A stretch of 64,000 nucleotides of DNA from NCBI GenBank assembly GCA_016839165.1, contig CP069300.1, positions 3,100,001 to 3,164,000 on the forward strand, read 5' to 3'. The DNA comes from Bradyrhizobium sp. PSBB068. GTDB taxonomy: Bacteria > Pseudomonadota > Alphaproteobacteria > Rhizobiales > Xanthobacteraceae. The position numbers and the translations under genes are program-made. Position 1 is the first letter of the stretch; every line of letters starts with the position of its first letter. Positions 27,093 through 36,084 of this stretch are shown piece by piece. The notes under the pieces are model-generated. The model saw nothing but the letters and a program-made list of their open reading frames with translations, had not been told where the DNA came from and did no database searches.

Positions 27093-27236
27093 ATGTCGGC
27101 CAAGCAGAAGCACGGCGTTGTTGTCGGCGGCCATACGATCTGCGTGACGGGCGCGGCGACCCGGCCGGGAAATCACCTCGGTCCGTGGCGGGAAGCGGAC
27201 GGCATGTACGCCGCGAAGGCACGACAGCGCCGATGA
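27093..27236 (+). CDS. possible 47-residue upstream reading frame coupled to the VpsF-like gene
   Basis: The frame begins MSAKQKHGVVVGGHTICVTG after GGTTGAGGCGC and ends with a TGA that overlaps the next start codon (ATGA at 27233). Such overlap allows translational coupling. The peptide has no recognisable domain, so it may be a leader or chance. The evidence is only position and overlap. Confidence 0.3.
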   Translation: MSAKQKHGVVVGGHTICVTGAATRPGNHLGPWREADGMYAAKARQRR

Positions 27237-28546
27237 CAGACGCCGCCGCCTCGATTTCGCGCCCGCCGCCGATTAGAACGGTCAGGCTCGCTTTGCCTTT
27301 TGCCGGCCGACGCATCCAGGCGATGCTCGCCGTCTATGTCGTCGTTCTCTTTGTATTCTCGGCGACAGTGCTTGATTTCATCGGCTACGACTATTCGGCG
27401 ATTGAAGGGACGCAGATCACCAAGATACATCCGTCGACCTATCTCCTCGCCATCATATTCTTTGCTTTCGTCGTTACGTACCCCCGGAAAATCGATCTCG
27501 CGCGCTACTACGTCGCGACCAAACTCGGTGCGATCTTTTTCTTCTGCGCGACGACGTTCGCCATTATCAACATCGTCGTCGGTGGACGAAGCGGTTTCGG
27601 AATGTATTTCGACACCGACCTGCATCTCTTCCTTTGCTGCATGTTGCTGCCGTTTGTCCCGCCGGAGCGCATGATCGAGCTCGAGCGGTTTATCCATTGG
27701 TTCTTTGCAGCGAATGCGGTTCTCGGCATTTTCGAACTTGCGTCGGGGTTCAATGTTTTCCCGCTCACGACCTTTTCTCCCGATGGAACGACGACCATCG
27801 AGGCTCGGTCGGTCGCGCTTCACGGCCACCCGCTACACGCCGCAACCATAACAAGCGCATACATCGTGAGTTTGCTGGTCGGCGGCGGCAAGCTGTTGCC
27901 GCCGAAGTGGCGGGTGCCGATGATGGGATTGCAGGCGACGGCCATGATTGCCTATGGCGGGCGCACAGCCTTGCTGACAACCATCACGATCCTCGCTCTC
28001 GCTGCCCTATGGCAAATCTTGAGATTTGCCGGAGGCAAGCGGTTTTCCCGCGGCGCAGTGACGGCCGCCGCTGCGGTGATTCCGCTCGGAATAGGGATCG
28101 TCTCTGCTTTGGCCTTGGCGGGCTTCTTTGATCAACTGCTTGAACGGTTCTCCAACGATGGCGGCAGCGCCCGCAGCCGCTTGGTGATGCTGCCGCTATG
28201 GACGTCGTTCAGCGGAGGCGACCTTCTGTGGGGCCCGGATCCGGACTACATCAGATCGCAGACGTATTCCTTCGGATTGGAGTGGGGCATCGAGAACCCC
28301 CTGGTCCATATCAGCATCTATCAAGGAGTGTTCGTCACGGCTCTCATCGTGCTGGGGCTGCTGCTCATCTTCGGTGAAGCGTTCAAGCGTCTCGAGCCGC
28401 GAGCGATATTTCCGATGATCGTCTACCTTCTGCTCATCAATTCGTTCGGATCGTTCGCCGGACGATTCCTCAACATGACGATCTTCCTGATCCTGATTTC
28501 CGCACTGTTCCGGCGAGAGAACGTTTCGAGCGACCACGTCGTCTAG
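27233..28546 (+). CDS. VpsF-family polysaccharide biosynthesis membrane protein (Wzy/ligase-like)
   Basis: The product has 437 residues with about ten membrane helices, starting MTDAAASISRPPPIRTVRLA. The words AVYVVVLFVFSATVLDFIGY, IEGTQITKIHPSTYLLAIIF and FFAANAVLGIFELASGFNVF agree with my memory of bacterial VpsF-family proteins, which are polymerase- or ligase-like components of exopolysaccharide export. A long periplasmic loop near 320-350 contains LLWGPDPDYIRSQTYSFGLE. It follows an acyltransferase gene. Confidence 0.75.
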   Translation: MTDAAASISRPPPIRTVRLALPFAGRRIQAMLAVYVVVLFVFSATVLDFIGYDYSAIEGTQITKIHPSTYLLAIIFFAFVVTYPRKIDLARYYVATKLGAIFFFCATTFAIINIVVGGRSGFGMYFDTDLHLFLCCMLLPFVPPERMIELERFIHWFFAANAVLGIFELASGFNVFPLTTFSPDGTTTIEARSVALHGHPLHAATITSAYIVSLLVGGGKLLPPKWRVPMMGLQATAMIAYGGRTALLTTITILALAALWQILRFAGGKRFSRGAVTAAAAVIPLGIGIVSALALAGFFDQLLERFSNDGGSARSRLVMLPLWTSFSGGDLLWGPDPDYIRSQTYSFGLEWGIENPLVHISIYQGVFVTALIVLGLLLIFGEAFKRLEPRAIFPMIVYLLLINSFGSFAGRFLNMTIFLILISALFRRENVSSDHVV

Positions 28547-28707
28547 ACGGCAAGAGCTCGGGGCTGTCGCGAGCGCCTGCCCCGCGAAGCGCCAGGGAGG
28601 TGAATACCTTGCCGGTCTCCGCACCGCTATACCCTCCAGCAACAGGGCAATCAGCGTAGGTCCCCACCCGCCGACCCAATTCGCGTGGAGTAGCGAAAGA
28701 CCAAAAG

Positions 28708-29418
28708 CTACTGCATCGCGTTGGGAAGCCCGTCGGTCAATACTTCGGAAGACGGCCCGTCCAGCAAAAGCCCCGAGCTCAAAAGGATTTCCGCCGTCGC
28801 ATTGATGTCGGCCTGTATGGCGGCTTCCGCCGCCACCGGATCGCGTTTCCGCAAAGCCTCCAGAATTTCGTAGTGATACGAGATCATTGCCCGGCCGCCT
28901 GCATTGTAAACCGCGGCGATCAACGGACCCATGCGAAGCCACATATTCTCGATCAATTCCTGCAGCGTTGGCATTCCCGCGATCTTCGCGATTTCCGCGT
29001 GGAAAAGCCGGTTGAGCTTCACGGCAGCAACCCTGTCGCCGTTCGTGCGCGCCGTTTCGTTCTCTTCAAGGATGCGGGTCAGTAAAACTTCGGAGGTCCG
29101 GTCGATCCTGCTGGCCGCGAGTTGGGCCGCCAGCCCCTCGATGCGCAGGCGAATGAGGCGCACTTCCTGAAGCTGATCGATGCGCATTCGCGGAACGCGG
29201 ATATCCTTCAGGCCGCGCATTTCGAGTGCGCCTTGCTTCACGAGCCGGAGCAAAGCGTCCCGGACGGGTGTGACGCTCACACCGAGTTGGTCGGCGAGGG
29301 CCCTGATTCTCACCTTGTCGTCGGGCTGGAGTTGTCCCTCGATCAGAGCCAACGCGATCTGCGAATACACCGTCTCGTAGAGGCTGGTGTGATCAAGCGT
29401 CGAGAATACGTCTTTCAC
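28708..29418 (-). CDS. GntR-family regulator, FadR (FCD) subfamily
   Basis: The product has 236 residues from the GTG at 29418; an ATG at 29496 would add 26 residues but would place the upstream dyad inside the gene. The winged helix is ALALIEGQLQPDDKVRIRAL, ADQLGVSVTPVRDALLRLVK (about 40-59), and the FCD effector domain has LRIEGLAAQLAAS, HAEIAKIAGMPTLQELIENM and SYHYEILEALRKRDPVAAEA, with metal-binding histidines. It is transcribed away from the transporter operon and is probably its ligand-responsive repressor. Confidence 0.88.
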   Translation of the reverse strand: MKDVFSTLDHTSLYETVYSQIALALIEGQLQPDDKVRIRALADQLGVSVTPVRDALLRLVKQGALEMRGLKDIRVPRMRIDQLQEVRLIRLRIEGLAAQLAASRIDRTSEVLLTRILEENETARTNGDRVAAVKLNRLFHAEIAKIAGMPTLQELIENMWLRMGPLIAAVYNAGGRAMISYHYEILEALRKRDPVAAEAAIQADINATAEILLSSGLLLDGPSSEVLTDGLPNAMQ

Positions 29419-29478
29419 CCTGGGCGTCTCTTTTCGGTTCGCGGGGCCACGTGCAGCGCTCGGGTCGGTATAGCACTT

Positions 29479-29492
29479 CGCCCAATTGGGCG
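29479..29492. promoter_or_regulatory. 14-bp perfect palindrome in the regulator/transporter promoter region
   Basis: CGCCCAATTGGGCG is a perfect palindrome, flanked by CACTT on the left and AAGTG on the right. It lies about 60 bp upstream of the regulator start codon, where it could bind a dimer. Confidence 0.45.
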
Positions 29493-29505
29493 CCAAGTGA
29501 TGATA

Positions 29506-29545
29506 TTTGATGCGTCAAAACACACTTGACGCATGATGCATCAAA
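29506..29545. promoter_or_regulatory. nested operator dyads for the FadR-type regulator
   Basis: ATGCGTCAA (29510-29518) and TTGACGCAT (29526-29534) form a perfect 9-bp dyad across seven bases. TTTGATGC (29506-29513) and GCATCAAA (29538-29545) form a second, outer dyad. The block lies between the divergent regulator and MFS genes, the place expected for a FadR-family operator. Confidence 0.65.
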
Positions 29546-29618
29546 AATTTAGGGTGCGAGCCGCCGGAAAACACAAGCCACCTCAAGCCGAGCGTTTTAC
29601 GCAGGGAGAACGAACACT

Positions 29619-30938
29619 ATGGCTCAGCCACAACCTATACGCGCCGCGCTGGCGGCGTTTTTGGGTACTGCAATCGAATGGTACGACTACTATATCTACG
29701 GTACCGCCGCGGCTCTTGTGTTCGGCGAGGTGTTTTTCGCCACGAATGACCCCTTCATGGGTGTCCTGGCCTCTCTGGCCACTTTCGCCGTCGGCTTTGT
29801 AGCGCGCCCATTCGGCGCTCTCGTGTTCGGGCATCTCGGCGACAAGGTTGGTCGCAAGAAGAGCCTCGTCATCACTCTGGTGCTGATGGGCAGCGCGACG
29901 ACCGCCATCGGTCTCCTGCCAAGCTTCCACTCGATCGGCGTAACCGCGACCATTCTTCTCGTCATTCTTCGCTTGGCTCAGGGTGTCGCAGTAGGGGGCG
30001 AGTGGGGCGGTGCGGTTCTCATCGCTACCGAACACGCGCCGGAAAAGTGGCGGACCTTTCTCGCCGCGGCTCCGCAATATGGAAGCCCTGTCGGCCTGAT
30101 CCTCTCCACCCTGGCGTTCCGAGCGGTTTCCTCGTTGCCGCAGGAAGACTTCGCAGCCTGGGGCTGGCGCATTCCCTTCATCCTCAGCGGTCTGCTTGTC
30201 ATCGTTGCATTCATCATCCGTGCGGGTGTCAACGAAAGCCCCGAGATGGTCGCCCAACTTGAACGGGACCGCAGCTATGAGATGGTTCCGGTGCGAGAGG
30301 TGCTGAAAACCAAGAAGAAAGCCGTCGTACTCGGTGTCGGCCTGAGCCTGCTGGGAATCGCGGGTTTCTACTTCATCACCACCTTCATGATCAGTTACAC
30401 TACAACCTACCTGAAGATTCCGAAGAGCCAGATCCTGGACGTGATCTCCTGGATCGGCGTGGTCCAGCTCTTCGCGACGGCAACCGGCTCTTACATCGCG
30501 AGCAAGATCGGCGAACGTTTGTTGCTTCTCATCGCAACGGGCGGCGCGGTCATTTGGTCGGTTCCGATGATGATGCTCGTGATCACCGGCAATATCTCGA
30601 ACATTGCCGCTGGCGTGCTGGTCGCAACCTTCATGATCGGCATGTACTACGCGGTGATTGCCGCTTATCTGCCCCGCGCGTTCCCCGTACGCATGCGCTA
30701 CACCGGCATTTCGCTTAGCTTCCAACTGTGCGGCGCGATATTCGGCGGTACTACCCCAATCGTCGGCGTCTGGCTGGCCCACACCTACGGGCTCCAATGG
30801 GGACCTTTGGCCGCGCTCTTCGCGGTAATCGCCGGCGGCGCATTCCTGTCGATCTATTTCCTCCCGATTGAGAAGGCCGAAACGGCGGTCGAAGTCGGTT
30901 CGGCGGCCGGACAGCCTAGCTACGCCGCAAATCGATAA
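29619..30938 (+). CDS. MFS transporter, metabolite:H+ symporter subfamily
   Basis: The product has 439 residues with 12 hydrophobic segments. The MHS-subfamily signatures are present: ALAAFLGTAIEWYDYYIYGT (about 9-28), FARPFGALVFGHLGDKVGRK (MFS motif A, about 63-82) and LRLAQGVAVGGEWGGAVLIA (about 117-136). Such proteins, including ShiA, ProP and KgtP types, take up small organic acids or zwitterions with protons. It is the first gene of a five-gene operon, so its substrate should be the one degraded by the enzymes downstream. Confidence 0.9.
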   Translation: MAQPQPIRAALAAFLGTAIEWYDYYIYGTAAALVFGEVFFATNDPFMGVLASLATFAVGFVARPFGALVFGHLGDKVGRKKSLVITLVLMGSATTAIGLLPSFHSIGVTATILLVILRLAQGVAVGGEWGGAVLIATEHAPEKWRTFLAAAPQYGSPVGLILSTLAFRAVSSLPQEDFAAWGWRIPFILSGLLVIVAFIIRAGVNESPEMVAQLERDRSYEMVPVREVLKTKKKAVVLGVGLSLLGIAGFYFITTFMISYTTTYLKIPKSQILDVISWIGVVQLFATATGSYIASKIGERLLLLIATGGAVIWSVPMMMLVITGNISNIAAGVLVATFMIGMYYAVIAAYLPRAFPVRMRYTGISLSFQLCGAIFGGTTPIVGVWLAHTYGLQWGPLAALFAVIAGGAFLSIYFLPIEKAETAVEVGSAAGQPSYAANR

Positions 30939-30947
30939 CCGGCAAAA

Positions 30948-30989
30948 CCGGAGAGCCGCATCCGCCGAGAAGGCGGTGCCGCTCTCCGG
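30948..30989 (+). promoter_or_regulatory. intra-operon hairpin
   Basis: CCGGAGAGC and GCTCTCCGG form a perfect 9-bp stem with an inner CCGCC/GGCGG stem. There is no T tail (AATTCCTAC follows), so it is more likely an mRNA-stabilising or partial-termination element between the transporter and enzyme genes than a full terminator. Confidence 0.5.
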
Positions 30990-31018
30990 AATTCCTACTC
31001 TCACGACAGGACTATCGA

Positions 31019-32080
31019 ATGGCCTCGGTTCCACCGCTGAGAAGCCCCGCAGCGGGTGACGCTCTGTCTTCTCACTGGACACTTCTGCCGCTTCGTCAGG
31101 TTCAGGACGTTGTTGCGCATGTTTACGGCATTCGTGGCACCGTGACCCGACTTTCCAGCGAACGGGACGAGACGTTCAAATTCGTTGCCGAGGATGGCAC
31201 CAACTACATTCTTAAAATCGCCAACCCATTCGAAGACGCAGCTGTGTTGTCCTTTCAGGATGGCGCACTGCTTCATCTGGAATCGGTCGGGTCGTCAGTT
31301 CCTGTCCCGAGACTGATCGCGACCGAAGACGGAAGGCGCAGTTACGATCTCAGGCTTCCGGAAGGTGGTAGCACTCGCACCGTTCGTCTGCTCAGTTATC
31401 TCGCGGGCGACCAACTTTCCCGATTGCCCCCCTCAGTGACGCGCAATCGCAATCTGGGTTCGGTTCTTGCCGCACTCGGAAAGGGGTTGGAGAGCTTTGA
31501 AGGCCGTCCTCCTGCCGGGAAGCTGCTCTGGGACATCAGCCACACCCTCGACCTCGACAATCTGATCCAACACGTCGGAGCCGAGCGGCGCAAACTGGTA
31601 TCGGACGTTCTAGCCGAGTTTGCGCGAACCGTTCCTGGCGTCAGGTCGTCGCTCAAAACGCAGATCATTCACAACGACTTCAATCTGCACAACATTCTGG
31701 TCGATCCGGCAGAGCCGTTGGAGATCGCCGGGATCATCGATTTTGGCGACATGGTGTTCGCTCCGCGCGTCAACGACCTCGCGGTCGCGCTCGCTTATCA
31801 TGTGAGCGACGACGATTGGCAGGGATTGATGGGCGCGATGCTCGGTGGCTATTGCGCTGAGACTGCATTGGAAGAGGCCGAGATTGCACTGCTCCCGGTG
31901 CTCATCAAGGCGCGGCTGGCCCTTACGATCATCATTCCGGAATACCGGGCTGCGAGCCGACCGGAGAACCGCGACTACATCATGCGCAATCATGGTGGCG
32001 CGCTGCTCGGTCTACAGCGCCTCTCCGCAATGTCCGAGTCGGAATTCTTCCGGTTCGTCGCGTCCAACTGCAAGAGGTAA
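31019..32080 (+). CDS. APH/ChoK-type small-molecule kinase (hydroxylysine-kinase-like)
   Basis: The product has 353 residues. The protein-kinase-like fold is marked by TNYILKIANPFEDAA with the ATP-binding Lys (about residue 64), the catalytic loop QIIHNDFNLHNILVD (about 215-229) and the Mg-binding IIDFGDMVFAP (about 239-249). The group includes hydroxylysine kinase (AGPHD1) and homoserine-kinase-like enzymes, which phosphorylate a hydroxyl of an amino compound. It ends 5 bp before a class III aminotransferase-fold gene; that pairing is the reason for the hydroxy-amino-acid inference. Confidence 0.85.
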   Translation: MASVPPLRSPAAGDALSSHWTLLPLRQVQDVVAHVYGIRGTVTRLSSERDETFKFVAEDGTNYILKIANPFEDAAVLSFQDGALLHLESVGSSVPVPRLIATEDGRRSYDLRLPEGGSTRTVRLLSYLAGDQLSRLPPSVTRNRNLGSVLAALGKGLESFEGRPPAGKLLWDISHTLDLDNLIQHVGAERRKLVSDVLAEFARTVPGVRSSLKTQIIHNDFNLHNILVDPAEPLEIAGIIDFGDMVFAPRVNDLAVALAYHVSDDDWQGLMGAMLGGYCAETALEEAEIALLPVLIKARLALTIIIPEYRAASRPENRDYIMRNHGGALLGLQRLSAMSESEFFRFVASNCKR

Positions 32081-32085
32081 AAACC

Positions 32086-33402
32086 ATGGCGATGGTCAAC
32101 GCATTCACCGCTGAAGATTTCGCGCGTCTGGATACCGAAGACCAGGCGCTCATTGCGCGCCGCGAGCGTGTGTTGGGTCCGGCCTATCGTCTATTCTATG
32201 AGCAGCCGCTGCATCTCGTGCGGGGCGAAGGCGTGTGGCTGTTCGACGCCAAAGGCAACCGCTATCTCGATGCCTATAATAATGTTGCATCGATGGGACA
32301 TTGCCACCCGAAGGTCGTCGAGGCGATCGTCAAGCAGACCGGGATTCTCAATACTCACACGCGGTATCTACACGAATCGATCATCAACTACGCGGAAGCT
32401 CTAACCGCGACATTCCCGTCCGATCTCAGTCAAGTGATGTTCACCTGCACCGGGAGCGAAGCCAACGATCTGGCCGTCCGCATCGCGCGACATGCGACAG
32501 GCGCCAACGGTATCATCGCCACCAAGCTTGCCTACCACGGCCTGACCAGTGCGGTGGCGGAGTTCTCTCCGTCGCTTGGCGAATTCGTCGATCTCGGCAC
32601 CCATGTGCGCACCGTCACGGCGCCGGATTCATACCGTATGGCTCCGGAAGAGATCGGAGAGCAGTTCCGGAAGGATGTGCAGGCGGCCATCGACGACCTC
32701 AAACGTCACGGCATCAAGCCCGCATTGCTGATCGTCGATACGATCTTCTCCAGTGACGGCGTGGTCGGTGGGCCGAAGGGGTTCCTCAAGCCGGCAGTGG
32801 ACGCTATTCACGCAGCAGGTGGTCTGTTCATTGCCGACGAGGTGCAACCGGGATTCGGACGAACCGGAGACGCAATGTGGGGCTTCATGCGCCACGGCGT
32901 CGAGCCCGACATGGTCACGGTCGGCAAGCCGATGGGCAACGGGTACCCGATGGCGGGGGTGATCATGCGCCCGCAGGTCGTTGCCGAGTTCGGCGAGAAG
33001 GCGCGTTATTTCAATACATTCGGCGGCAATCCTGTCGCCGCAGCGGCGGGTATGGCCGTACTCGACGTTATCAAAGCCGATAACTTGCAGAACAATGCAC
33101 GAGATGTCGGCGCCTTCATGCAGGATGAATTCCGGCAGCTCGCGGCGGAATTCGCGGTGATCGGCGATGTTCGCGGCGCCGGACTGTTCATCGGTGTCGA
33201 GATCGTCTCCGATGCAAAGTCGAAAACGCCCGACGCGGCGACGACGAGCCGCCTCGTCAATGGTCTGCGTGAACGGCGCATCCTGATCAGCGCGTCGGGC
33301 CCGGCCGCAAACGTACTGAAAATCCGACCGCCATTGGTTTTCTCGCGAGAGAACGCCGGGATGCTGGTAGCCGGCATGCGCGAGGTTCTGGAAACGCTCT
33401 GA
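32086..33402 (+). CDS. class III PLP aminotransferase / phospho-lyase
   Basis: The product has 438 residues, with AAGAGG ahead of the ATG. The PLP lysine is Lys281 in VTVGKPMGNGYPM. Other family marks are TCTGSEANDLAVRIAR (about 122-137), the aspartate in FIADEVQPGFGRTG, and the substrate-side NTFGGNPVAAAAG. It belongs to the AGXT2-like branch that contains ethanolamine-phosphate and phosphohydroxylysine phospho-lyases as well as alanine-glyoxylate aminotransferases. Next to the kinase, a phospho-lyase is the better guess, but transamination is not excluded. Confidence 0.88.
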   Translation: MAMVNAFTAEDFARLDTEDQALIARRERVLGPAYRLFYEQPLHLVRGEGVWLFDAKGNRYLDAYNNVASMGHCHPKVVEAIVKQTGILNTHTRYLHESIINYAEALTATFPSDLSQVMFTCTGSEANDLAVRIARHATGANGIIATKLAYHGLTSAVAEFSPSLGEFVDLGTHVRTVTAPDSYRMAPEEIGEQFRKDVQAAIDDLKRHGIKPALLIVDTIFSSDGVVGGPKGFLKPAVDAIHAAGGLFIADEVQPGFGRTGDAMWGFMRHGVEPDMVTVGKPMGNGYPMAGVIMRPQVVAEFGEKARYFNTFGGNPVAAAAGMAVLDVIKADNLQNNARDVGAFMQDEFRQLAAEFAVIGDVRGAGLFIGVEIVSDAKSKTPDAATTSRLVNGLRERRILISASGPAANVLKIRPPLVFSRENAGMLVAGMREVLETL

Positions 33403-33444
33403 ACAAGACCTCGATCGGAATTCTCGGAAATCTGGAGCAATGCG

Positions 33445-34683
33445 GTGAGCAATAATCTGTCCAGTCTGCGCGTCAATCATGATCGCCTGTGGTCTTCTCT
33501 GATGGAGATGGCCAAGATCGGCGCTACAGCCAAAGGCGGATGCTGCCGCATTGCCTTCTCGAAAGAGGATGACGATTCGCGCGATCTCTTCGTCGCCTGG
33601 TGCGCTGACGCCGGTCTTGCCGTGGAACGCGATCGCTTCGGCAACATGTTCGCGACGAGGGCCGGGCAAGCCGATCTGGCGCCGATCGTGATCGGCAGTC
33701 ATCTCGATACCCAGCCGACCGGCGGCCGCTTCGATGGCATTCTGGGCGTGCTGGCGGCGCTCGAGGCCGTGCGCACGTTGAACGATGCCGGGATTGCGAC
33801 ACGGCGTCCCATCGTGATCGTGAACTGGACCAATGAAGAGGGCGCTATTATCAGGCCGATGATCGGCTCAGAAGTCTTCACCGGCGCGTTGCCGCTGGAT
33901 CGCGCGCTTGCTATGACCGACGATGCACAGACGCCGATCAGCGCGTTGCTGGCCGGTATGCGCAATGGTGCCGGTCCGAACGACGTCGGATTCCCAATTG
34001 AGAAATACATCGAGCTCCACATCGAACAGGGGCCGATCCTGGAGGACAACGGCGATCAGATCGGCGTAGTAACCGGCGGCATTGGATTCCGGCGCTACGT
34101 CATTGAGTTCGAGGGGCGCGAAGCGCATGCCGGGCCGACCCCGATGGAGAGCCGCAAGGACGCCGTGGTGGCAGCGGCTCGCGCGGTGTTGGTCGCAGAC
34201 GACGTGGCACGCGGCATCGAGGGCGCCAGGTCCACGGTTGGTCAGTTGCGCACCCGATCCGGCTCGTCGAACACTGTGGCTGCCGACGTTGAGCTGTCGC
34301 TGGATCTGCGGCACGGCGAACTTGCGACGTTGAACGAGCTGGAGAAAACCATCTTCGCCGGATTGCAGTCGGCAGCGGCGGCACAAGGTGTGTCCGTGAA
34401 GTGGCGCGAAGTTGCCAATTCCCTGCCGGTTCCGTTCGACAAAGAGCTCATTGCAGCCGTGTCGGATGCCGCCGATAGATTGGGTTATCGCAAGGCTCGG
34501 CTCCAAAGCGGGGCAGGGCATGATGCCTGCAACATTGCACGCAAATATCCGGCCACGATGATCTTTGTGCCTTCGCGCGACGGTCTTAGCCACAACGAAG
34601 CCGAATACACTTCTCCCGAAGATTGCACTGCCGGTGCCAACGTTCTTTTGCATTCGGTTCTCGCATTCGCAGAACCGAATTGA
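33445..34683 (+). CDS. M20 Zn-dependent amidohydrolase, N-carbamoyl-amino-acid hydrolase / allantoate hydrolase type
   Basis: The product has 412 residues from a GTG preceded by TGGAG. The metal-binding pattern is that of the carbamoylase group: GSHLDTQPTGGRFDGILGVL (about 86-105), VNWTNEEGAIIRPMIGSEVF (about 130-149) and HIEQGPILED. The dimerisation lid begins near VTGGIGFRRYVIEFEGREAHAG. The enzyme removes an N-carbamoyl (or similar ureido) group. GDLSHNEAEYTS near the C-terminus holds the last zinc histidine. Confidence 0.88.
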   Translation: MSNNLSSLRVNHDRLWSSLMEMAKIGATAKGGCCRIAFSKEDDDSRDLFVAWCADAGLAVERDRFGNMFATRAGQADLAPIVIGSHLDTQPTGGRFDGILGVLAALEAVRTLNDAGIATRRPIVIVNWTNEEGAIIRPMIGSEVFTGALPLDRALAMTDDAQTPISALLAGMRNGAGPNDVGFPIEKYIELHIEQGPILEDNGDQIGVVTGGIGFRRYVIEFEGREAHAGPTPMESRKDAVVAAARAVLVADDVARGIEGARSTVGQLRTRSGSSNTVAADVELSLDLRHGELATLNELEKTIFAGLQSAAAAQGVSVKWREVANSLPVPFDKELIAAVSDAADRLGYRKARLQSGAGHDACNIARKYPATMIFVPSRDGLSHNEAEYTSPEDCTAGANVLLHSVLAFAEPN

Positions 34684-34736
34684 GTGCGAAGACGCATCCG
34701 GCAGACGCCTAGCTGAAGAATACGAGGAGCAAACCC

Positions 34737-36026
34737 ATGTCGCCCACGCAGACGCAAAGGCTTCAGATCATCGAGGCCGTCGATGCCCTGTTCGACGAAC
34801 AGATCGAGTTCTTGAAGGACATCGTGCGAATTCCCTCACAGCGCGGTCTGGAGGAACAGGCGCAAATGTTCATGGCCGACGCCATGGCCGATTTGGGCCT
34901 GCAGGTGGACAAATGGGTCATCGATGTCGAGCGAATCAAGGATCATCCCGGCTTCTCGCCGGTGTCGATCTCCTATGAGAATTCCTGGAACGTTGTCGGT
35001 ACGCACCAGCCGAGGAACGCCAGCGGTCGCTCGCTTGTCCTGAATGGTCATATCGACGTGGTCCCGACCGGTGCGGCAGAACGGTGGACGTACGGACCCT
35101 ATGAGCCGGAAATCAAGGACGGCTGGATGTATGGCCGTGGCGCAGGCGATATGAAATCCGGCCTTTCGGCCAACCTATACGCCTTGAAGGCTCTACAAAG
35201 TATTGGGCTCCAGCCCGCCGCCAAAGTCTATGTGCAGTCCGTGGTGGAAGAGGAGTGCACAGGCAACGGCGCGCTCGATTGCGTGTTGCGCGGCTATGTA
35301 GCCGACGCAGGGTTCATTCCCGAGCCGCTTGAGCCGAAGCTGCTGCGCGGGCAGATAGGTCCGATCTGGATTCGTGTCGAAGTCTCGGGCGCGCCCGGTC
35401 ATGCATCAGGCGACTTCGGTCTCGGCGCGGATGCAATCTACAACGCCATCCAGTTGATCCAGTCGCTTCGGGAACTGGAGGAGCGATGGAATGCGCGCAA
35501 GAAGGACTATCCGCCGTTCCAGAACCATCCTCATCCCATCAACTTCAATGTGGGGCGGATCCAGGGAGGCGAATGGACGTCCAGCGCACCATCTGCTTGC
35601 GCGTTCGAAGTGCGTGTGGCCGTCTTCCCCGGACAGTCGCCTGCCGAGATCTGCAAGGAATTCGAGGCATACATCGCCGACGTGTCGGCCCGCAATCCGT
35701 TCCTTGCCAAGAACCCACCACGCATCAGCTATCCAGGTTTTATGCAGGAGGGCTATCATCTGACCGATGCCGACCAGCAGGAAGCGATCTTGGGAAAGTG
35801 CCACGCGGAAGTCTGGGGCGACAAATTAGAAGAACATGCGTTCGCCGCCACCACGGATGCACGGCCTTTTGGGCTTTACGGAAACTGTCCGACGCTCGTC
35901 TACGGCCCGTATTGCCGCAATCCGCACGCTTTCGATGAATGCGTCGATCTGGAGTCGGTCCGCAAAGTCACGAAAACGCTGGCGCTCTTCATCGCCGATT
36001 GGTGCGGCGTCGAGGCGATGCGTTGA
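34737..36026 (+). CDS. M20 peptidase of the ArgE/DapE deacylase family
   Basis: The product has 429 residues; GAGGAG precedes the ATG. It shows the catalytic pattern LNGHIDVVPTGAAERWTYGP (about 102-121), YGRGAGDMKSGLSANLYALK (about 131-150) and SVVEEECTGNGALD (catalytic Glu pair). The lid domain starts near GPIWIRVEVSGAPGHASGDF. Members hydrolyse N-acyl amino acids. Two different M20 hydrolases in one operon suggest that the imported compound can carry either an N-carbamoyl or an N-acyl group, or that they act on successive bonds. Confidence 0.88.
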   Translation: MSPTQTQRLQIIEAVDALFDEQIEFLKDIVRIPSQRGLEEQAQMFMADAMADLGLQVDKWVIDVERIKDHPGFSPVSISYENSWNVVGTHQPRNASGRSLVLNGHIDVVPTGAAERWTYGPYEPEIKDGWMYGRGAGDMKSGLSANLYALKALQSIGLQPAAKVYVQSVVEEECTGNGALDCVLRGYVADAGFIPEPLEPKLLRGQIGPIWIRVEVSGAPGHASGDFGLGADAIYNAIQLIQSLRELEERWNARKKDYPPFQNHPHPINFNVGRIQGGEWTSSAPSACAFEVRVAVFPGQSPAEICKEFEAYIADVSARNPFLAKNPPRISYPGFMQEGYHLTDADQQEAILGKCHAEVWGDKLEEHAFAATTDARPFGLYGNCPTLVYGPYCRNPHAFDECVDLESVRKVTKTLALFIADWCGVEAMR

Positions 36027-36084
36027 AGGAGGATGTGTTTCGGCGTGGAACAAGGGCTCTGACGCAATCTTGGTACAGCTCCGA

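Noticed and set aside
29583..31082. 499-codon minus-strand frame opposite the MFS transporter
   Set aside because: Its product is His/Asp/Arg-rich without any domain, while the plus strand encodes a textbook 12-helix transporter. Long antisense frames are common at this GC content.
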